From RH-AL1 sp965277735 (GTDB taxonomy: Bacteria; Pseudomonadota; Alphaproteobacteria; Rhizobiales; Beijerinckiaceae), in contig CBDIDO010000003.1 of assembly GCA_965277735.1 (NCBI GenBank), positions 868,001 through 932,000 of the forward strand: DNA of 64,000 nucleotides, given 5' to 3'. How positions within the stretch are numbered: the first letter of the stretch is position 1; each line of letters starts with the position of its first letter. This document shows positions 59,259 to 64,000 of the stretch, one piece after another. The notes under the pieces were generated by a model. It did no database searches. It was not told the DNA's origin and was given only the letters and a program-made list of their open reading frames with translations. The translations under genes and the position numbers were made by a program.

Positions 59259-60707
59259 TCAGATGTCCTTGAAAGCAAAGGGCGAGATACCGCGCATCGC
59301 ATCGTCCACGTCGAGCGGGCGAAGCGCGGGCGGCGCGGCGCGCTGCGGGCAGGCGGGGCGCTCGCAGAGCCGGCAGGCGACGCCGATCGGGGTCACGTCG
59401 GGCGAGGTGAGGTCGAGGCGCCGGGCGTAGACGAGGCGCGGCGCGTATTTGATCTCGCATCCCAGTGCCAGCGCGAAGCGCGGGGCGATCGCGCCGTGCG
59501 GATTGGTCGCGCGGCGCACGGTGCGGGCGATCGAGAACCATTGGCCGCCATCCGGCAGCTCGACGACCTGGGTGAGGATGCGGCCGGGCTCGGCGAAGGT
59601 CGCGTGCACGTTCCACAGCCCGCAGGTGCCGCCGGTCTGCGCGAAGGGAAAACGGCCGGCTGAAAAACGCTTCGAGACGTTGCCGGCGATGTCGACGCGC
59701 ACGAGGAAGAACGGGACGCCGCGTGCCGTCGGGCGACCCAGCGAGGTGAGCCGGTGCGCGACCTGCTCGAACGAGGCGCCGAAGCGCGCCGCCAGCACCT
59801 CGAGGTCGTGGCCGGTCGCCTCGGCCGCGGCGTGGAAGCGGGCGTAGGGCATCATCACCGCGCCGGCGAAATAGTTCGCGAGCGTCACGCGCAGCAGCCG
59901 GCGCGCAACCACGTCCTTCGGCTCGAGCTTGGCGCAGACCGCGTTGACGAGCTGCCCGTGCTCGGAGATCGCGAGCTGGTAGGCGACCTGGAAGGTCCGG
60001 CCCGGCGCGTCCATGATCTCGGAGATCAGCAATTGCCGCCGGTGCAGGTCGTACCAGCGCAACCGCTGGCCCATCACGTCGACAGGCAGCACACGCACGC
60101 GGATGCCGTGGCGCGCGCGCAGCCGCTCGGACATCGTGTGGAACGGCTCCGGCCCTTCGAGCGCGAGGTCGGAGGCGAAGGTCTCGGCGAGGTCGTCGAT
60201 CTCGGGGAAATGGTTGCGCTGCTCCTGCAGGATCGCGCGGACGCGCTCGATCGGCGAATCGCCGGGCAGGCTCTCGGTGCGATCGGGGTCGGCGTCGACC
60301 AGCACGCGCGCCTCGCCGGCCTCGCGCGCCGAGGCGTAGGCGCGGTAGAGCCGCTGCATCGCCGAGATGACGGAGGGCGCGTATTCGGCGGCGTCGATCA
60401 GCTCGGCGCGGGCAACGGGGGCATCGCGGAACAAGGGATCGGCCAGAACCTGCTCGAGGCTCTCGACGGCCGGCCCGGCGCGGTCCTCCATGAACTCGCG
60501 CGGGTCGATGCCGTAGACGTCGGTGAGGCGGGCGAGGACGGGCAGGGTGATGGGGCGCTGGTTGCGCTCCATCAGATTGAGGTAGGATGCGGAGACGGTG
60601 AGCTCCTCCGCCATGCGCGCCTGCGTGAGGCCGCGCTCGCGGCGCAGCCGCTTCAGGCGCGGGCCGGCGAGGATCTTGCGGCCGGAGAGGGCGGAGACGT
60701 CGCTCAT
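59259..60707 (-). CDS. Short-chain fatty acyl transcriptional regulator (ScfR/RamB-like)
   Basis: 482 residues. XRE helix-turn-helix at 15-70 (RLKRLRRERGLTQARMAEEL, SASYLNLMERNQRPI), then an IrrE/DUF955-like middle part and a C-terminal DUF2083 domain with a conserved Cys group (CRLCERPACPQR) and GGTCGLWNVH. The group (RamB, ScfR, MccR) senses short-chain acyl-CoA and controls isocitrate lyase or propionyl-CoA genes. The metallopeptidase HExxH is degenerate (AISEHGQLV), so it is probably regulatory only. ATG 60707. Divergent from aceA with palindromic operators between. Confidence 0.92.
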   Translation of the reverse strand: MSDVSALSGRKILAGPRLKRLRRERGLTQARMAEELTVSASYLNLMERNQRPITLPVLARLTDVYGIDPREFMEDRAGPAVESLEQVLADPLFRDAPVARAELIDAAEYAPSVISAMQRLYRAYASAREAGEARVLVDADPDRTESLPGDSPIERVRAILQEQRNHFPEIDDLAETFASDLALEGPEPFHTMSERLRARHGIRVRVLPVDVMGQRLRWYDLHRRQLLISEIMDAPGRTFQVAYQLAISEHGQLVNAVCAKLEPKDVVARRLLRVTLANYFAGAVMMPYARFHAAAEATGHDLEVLAARFGASFEQVAHRLTSLGRPTARGVPFFLVRVDIAGNVSKRFSAGRFPFAQTGGTCGLWNVHATFAEPGRILTQVVELPDGGQWFSIARTVRRATNPHGAIAPRFALALGCEIKYAPRLVYARRLDLTSPDVTPIGVACRLCERPACPQRAAPPALRPLDVDDAMRGISPFAFKDI

Positions 60708-60745
60708 GGCTGCTCGAGCTGCCTGTGGGGAATGGTTTCCGCAGC

Positions 60746-60791
60746 GTGTAAATTATTTGACAGATTTACACGATCATTGCGTAAATCTTAC
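60746..60791. promoter_or_regulatory. Operator region between scfR and aceA
   Basis: Perfect 8-bp inverted repeat GTGTAAAT ... ATTTACAC (60746-60753 and 60764-60771, 10-bp spacer) and a second smaller palindrome GTAAATCTTAC (60781-60791). TTGACA at 60757-60762 fits the -35 of aceA, with GTAAAT/TAAATC 18-19 bp downstream. Bound by the divergent ScfR/RamB-like regulator, by analogy with RamB at aceA of Corynebacterium. Confidence 0.65.
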
Positions 60792-60961
60792 ACAACATGA
60801 CCCGATTGGGTCCAGCGTTTCCTTGCCTTTCGAGGCGTTTTGTTCGATCTTAAAGCCCTAATCGCGGGTCCGAGCGGGACCGCTGTCAACACCTGTTAAG
60901 AAAGCTGGGCGCGCTGTCCCGAGCCGATTTCGGCGGACGCACCGGCACCAAGGAGCAGAAC

Positions 60962-62566
60962 GTGTCGTACCAAGACGAGATTTCGAACGTCGAGAAGCTG
61001 ATCACGACCAAGCAGGGTGCCTGGGCCGGCATCGACCCCGAGGCGGTGACGCGCATGCGTCTGCAGAACCGCTTCAAGACCGGTCTCGATATCGCCCGCT
61101 ACACCGCCAAGATCATGCGTGACGACATGGCCGCCTATGATGCCGATCCGTCGAAGTACACGCAATCGCTCGGCTGCTGGCACGGCTTCATCGCCCAGCA
61201 GAAGATGATCTCGATCAAGAAGCACTTCGGCTCGACCAAGGGTCGCTACATCTACCTGTCGGGCTGGATGGTCGCGGCGCTGCGTTCCGACTTCGGCCCG
61301 CTGCCCGACCAGTCGATGCACGAGAAGACCACCGTGCCGGCGCTGATCGAGGAGATCTACACGTTCCTCCGCCAGGCCGACGCGCGCGAGATGGGCAACA
61401 TGTTCCGCGCCATCGACGCCGCCCGCAAGGCCGGCGACAAGGCCACGGCCGACAAGCTGCACGCCGAGGTCGAGAACTTCCAGACGCATGTCGTGCCGAT
61501 CATCGCCGATATCGACGCCGGCTTCGGCAACGCCGAGGCGACCTACCTGCTCGCCAAGAAGATGATCGAGGCCGGCGCCTGCGCGCTGCAGATCGAGAAC
61601 CAGGTCTCCGACGAGAAGCAGTGCGGCCACCAGGACGGCAAGGTCACGGTCCCGCACGTCGACTTCATCGCCAAGGTCCAGGCGTGCCGCTACGCGTTCC
61701 TCGAGCTCGGCGTCGAGGACGGCATCATCGTCACGCGCACCGACTCGCTTGGCGCCGGCCTCACCAAGCAGATCGCCGTTTCGAAGGAGCCGGGCGATCT
61801 CGGCGACCAGTACAACTCGTTCCTCGATTGCGAGGAGATCTCGTCGGCCGACCTCAAGAACGGCGACGTCGTCATCAACCGCGGCGGCAAGCTGCTGCGT
61901 CCGAAGCGTTTGGCCTCCAACCTCTTCCAGTTCAAGAAGGGCTCCGGCGAGGACCGCTGCGTGCTCGACTCGATCACGTCGCTGCAGAATGGCGCCGACC
62001 TGCTCTGGATCGAGACCGAGAAGCCGCACGTCGACCAAATCAAGCACATGATCGACCGCGTCCGCGAGGTCATCCCGAACGCCAAGCTCGTCTACAACAA
62101 CTCCCCGTCGTTCAACTGGACGCTGAACTTCCGCCAGCAGGTGTTCGACAAGTGGGAGAAGGACGGCAAGGACGTCTCGAAGTACGACCGCGCCAAGCTG
62201 ATGAGCGTCGAGTACGACGAGACCGAGCTCGGCCAGGAAGCCGACAAGTGGATCGCCCGCTTCCAGTCGGACGGCTCGGCGCATGCCGGCATCTTCCACC
62301 ACCTGATCACGCTGCCGACCTACCACACGGCCGCGCTCTCGACCGACACGCTGGCCAAGGACTACTTCAGCCCCGAAGGCATGCTCGGCTACGTCCGCGA
62401 CGTGCAGCGTCAGGAGATCCGTGGCGGCATCGCCTGCGTGAAGCACCAGAACATGGCCGGCTCCGATCTCGGCGACGACCACAAGGAGTACTTCGCCGGT
62501 GAAGCCGCGCTGAAGGCGGCCGGTGCCGACAACACGATGAACCAGTTCTCGCACGCAGCCGAGTAA
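60962..62566 (+). CDS. aceA: Isocitrate lyase (long type)
   Basis: 534 residues; cleaves isocitrate to succinate and glyoxylate in the glyoxylate shunt. The catalytic KxCGH appears as EKQCGHQDG (C221), the form of the about 530-aa Pseudomonas-type enzyme rather than the 430-aa E. coli one. DIDAGFGNAEATYLL, ARTDSLGAGLTK-like TRTDSLGAG and NNSPSFNW are further marks. GTG at 60962; the upstream leader contains the operator. A strong terminator follows. Genes for malate synthase are not in the window. Confidence 0.97.
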   Translation: MSYQDEISNVEKLITTKQGAWAGIDPEAVTRMRLQNRFKTGLDIARYTAKIMRDDMAAYDADPSKYTQSLGCWHGFIAQQKMISIKKHFGSTKGRYIYLSGWMVAALRSDFGPLPDQSMHEKTTVPALIEEIYTFLRQADAREMGNMFRAIDAARKAGDKATADKLHAEVENFQTHVVPIIADIDAGFGNAEATYLLAKKMIEAGACALQIENQVSDEKQCGHQDGKVTVPHVDFIAKVQACRYAFLELGVEDGIIVTRTDSLGAGLTKQIAVSKEPGDLGDQYNSFLDCEEISSADLKNGDVVINRGGKLLRPKRLASNLFQFKKGSGEDRCVLDSITSLQNGADLLWIETEKPHVDQIKHMIDRVREVIPNAKLVYNNSPSFNWTLNFRQQVFDKWEKDGKDVSKYDRAKLMSVEYDETELGQEADKWIARFQSDGSAHAGIFHHLITLPTYHTAALSTDTLAKDYFSPEGMLGYVRDVQRQEIRGGIACVKHQNMAGSDLGDDHKEYFAGEAALKAAGADNTMNQFSHAAE

Positions 62567-62590
62567 GCGGTCCCGCGAACCCAGACGGAA

Positions 62591-62621
62591 AGCCCCGGTG
62601 CTCGCGCGCCGGGGCTTTTTT
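62591..62621 (+). terminator. Rho-independent terminator of aceA
   Basis: Stem AGCCCCGG (62591-62598) / CCGGGGCT (62609-62616), 10-nt loop, then TTTTT to 62621; 24 bp after the stop codon. Confidence 0.9.
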
Positions 62622-62672
62622 CATGCGCAGGCCGAGACGCGTCGGCCGAGGCGAATGCGCCGACCGAATGGC

Positions 62673-63140
62673 CTACGGCTCTGCCGCGTGATGGTGATGG
62701 TGGTGGTGCCGGCGCGGAACGGGCGCCGCATTCGAGTCGGGCGCCGCCGCGTCGTCCGTGCCGGGCATCGGCTCGGCGGCCGACCGGCCTTCGACCATGC
62801 GCGCGTCAGACGCCGGCGCGAGCCCGGCGGTCTCGACGGCTGGCTTGCCGACTGCCGCGCTGTCCGCGGTCGCCGCATGGCAAGTTGCGCCGCAATCCGT
62901 GCGGGTCAACATCAGGGTGGCGGCAAGGACGCCGCCGCCGATGACGAGCGCCCCGGCGACAAAGGCGAGGCTGCGAACGCCGCGTCGTTTGCTATGGGTC
63001 GAACCAACATCGGCGTCCGGCCTCGCCAGCAGCGTCTCGATTTCGTGCCACTCAGCCGCCGGCTCGGCGGGGGGCATGCTCCAAAACGGCCCCGCGGACG
63101 CATGCGGCAGCCTCGTCGTCGACGGCGATGAGATACTCAT
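62673..63140 (-). CDS. Single-TM protein with C-terminal polyhistidine (155 aa)
   Basis: From ATG 63140: N-terminal Ser/Pro-rich cytosolic part (1-55) with PAAEWHEIETLLARPD, one TM (SLAFVAGALVIGGGVLAATL) and a periplasmic stretch with two Cys (RTDCGATCHAATADSA). The last residues are PRRHHHHHHHAAEP, a natural run of seven His. The run suggests metal buffering. No family recognised. ATG 63161 is an alternative. Convergent with aceA. Confidence 0.65.
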   Translation of the reverse strand: MSISSPSTTRLPHASAGPFWSMPPAEPAAEWHEIETLLARPDADVGSTHSKRRGVRSLAFVAGALVIGGGVLAATLMLTRTDCGATCHAATADSAAVGKPAVETAGLAPASDARMVEGRSAAEPMPGTDDAAAPDSNAAPVPRRHHHHHHHAAEP

Positions 63141-63319
63141 GGGGAAACCCCGCGCGTGCAACAGCTTAACTCAAGGTGAATCGCGGGATCTGTCAATGAC
63201 GTAACGGCGGTCACGGCTCCTGGCGGGTGCGCGACTTTCGTCGAAGCGCGAGCCCCGACCGGCGGCGCAGGGCGCCTTTACTCGCGTCGCCCGATCATCT
63301 AGGCCTCGCCTGCAAAGGA

Positions 63320-63346
63320 CCTCGGTGCGTTGCGCCGGGGTTTTTT
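63320..63346 (+). terminator. Terminator-like hairpin in the purA leader
   Basis: CCTCGGTGC (63320-63328) pairs with GCGCCGGGG (63332-63340) with two G-U pairs, loop GTT, followed by TTTTTT. It ends 31 bp before the purA ATG on the same strand, so it is either an attenuator or the end of a small RNA encoded in 63190-63346. Confidence 0.6.
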
Positions 63347-63377
63347 CGTTTTGGTGATGAGGACTTAGGTCGAGGCA

Positions 63378-64000
<623 letters not shown>

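Noticed and set aside
60896..62554. 552-residue minus-strand open frame
   Set aside because: Antisense to isocitrate lyase, no recognisable fold.

Overview
The window (about 66% GC, dense genes, frequent GTG/TTG starts) looks like chromosome of a Hyphomicrobiales (Rhizobiales) alphaproteobacterium, probably near Methylobacteriaceae, Beijerinckiaceae or Boseaceae. Grounds: C4-pathway 5-aminolevulinate synthase (HemA), aerobic cobaltochelatase genes cobS-cobT behind a J-domain gene, CarD next to fdxA and an S4 RNA-binding protein, a 291-aa RpoH sigma factor, a 41-aa L36, an HWE/HisKA_2-type kinase, and a RamB/ScfR-type regulator divergent from isocitrate lyase. The genus cannot be fixed from the sequence alone.

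Layout. 1-6.1 kb: 5' part of a symporter-sensor hybrid kinase, mscL, hemA, a small membrane protein, an MBL-fold hydrolase, rpmJ and tRNA-Glu(CTC). 6.1-9.7 kb: gene-poor, lower-GC stretch with small or orphan ORFs, a DUF1236 protein with a charged repeat, and a 22-bp inverted repeat. 9.7-16.1 kb: type VI secretion (T6SS) cargo cassette: VgrG, DUF2169 adaptor, DUF4150 PAAR-like tip, a predicted HH-motif nuclease effector, a propeller-like putative immunity protein and an unknown gene. 16.1-19.3 kb: scarred zone with a frameshifted ybdK remnant running into a tusA-like gene and a catalase remnant truncated at one end and frameshifted at the other, around an intact SDR gene. 19.3-32.8 kb: metabolic and signalling genes (hybrid kinase, VOC, SMP-30, DoxX, PAS, gpmA-dapB, AKR/LysR pair, CHASE3 kinase with two receiver proteins). 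32.8-45.4 kb: carD with a histone-H1-like tail, fdxA, S4 protein, GNAT, CobW GTPase, two tandem D,D-carboxypeptidases, bolA, J-domain protein, cobS, cobT. 45.4-48.7 kb: second vgrG with a DUF805 membrane gene directly downstream. 48.7-64 kb: rpoH, M48 peptidase, SNase-like protein, lytic transglycosylase, patatin, molbindin, FAD oxidoreductase, grpE, alkB, response regulator, MaoC dehydratase, PHA-system protein, scfR/aceA, a polyhistidine protein and the start of purA.

How genes work together. Tetrapyrrole and cobalt metabolism appear twice (hemA; cobS/cobT). Envelope turnover and stress are represented by mscL, D,D-carboxypeptidases, transglycosylase, M48 protease, rpoH and grpE. No T6SS sheath, baseplate or membrane-complex genes are present, so both vgrG loci must be served by a system elsewhere. 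The most interesting system is the effector cassette at 9.7-16.1 kb, followed by the vgrG2-DUF805 pair: both VgrGs share an unusual Ala/Gly-rich insertion at the same position in the spike and both start with TTG.
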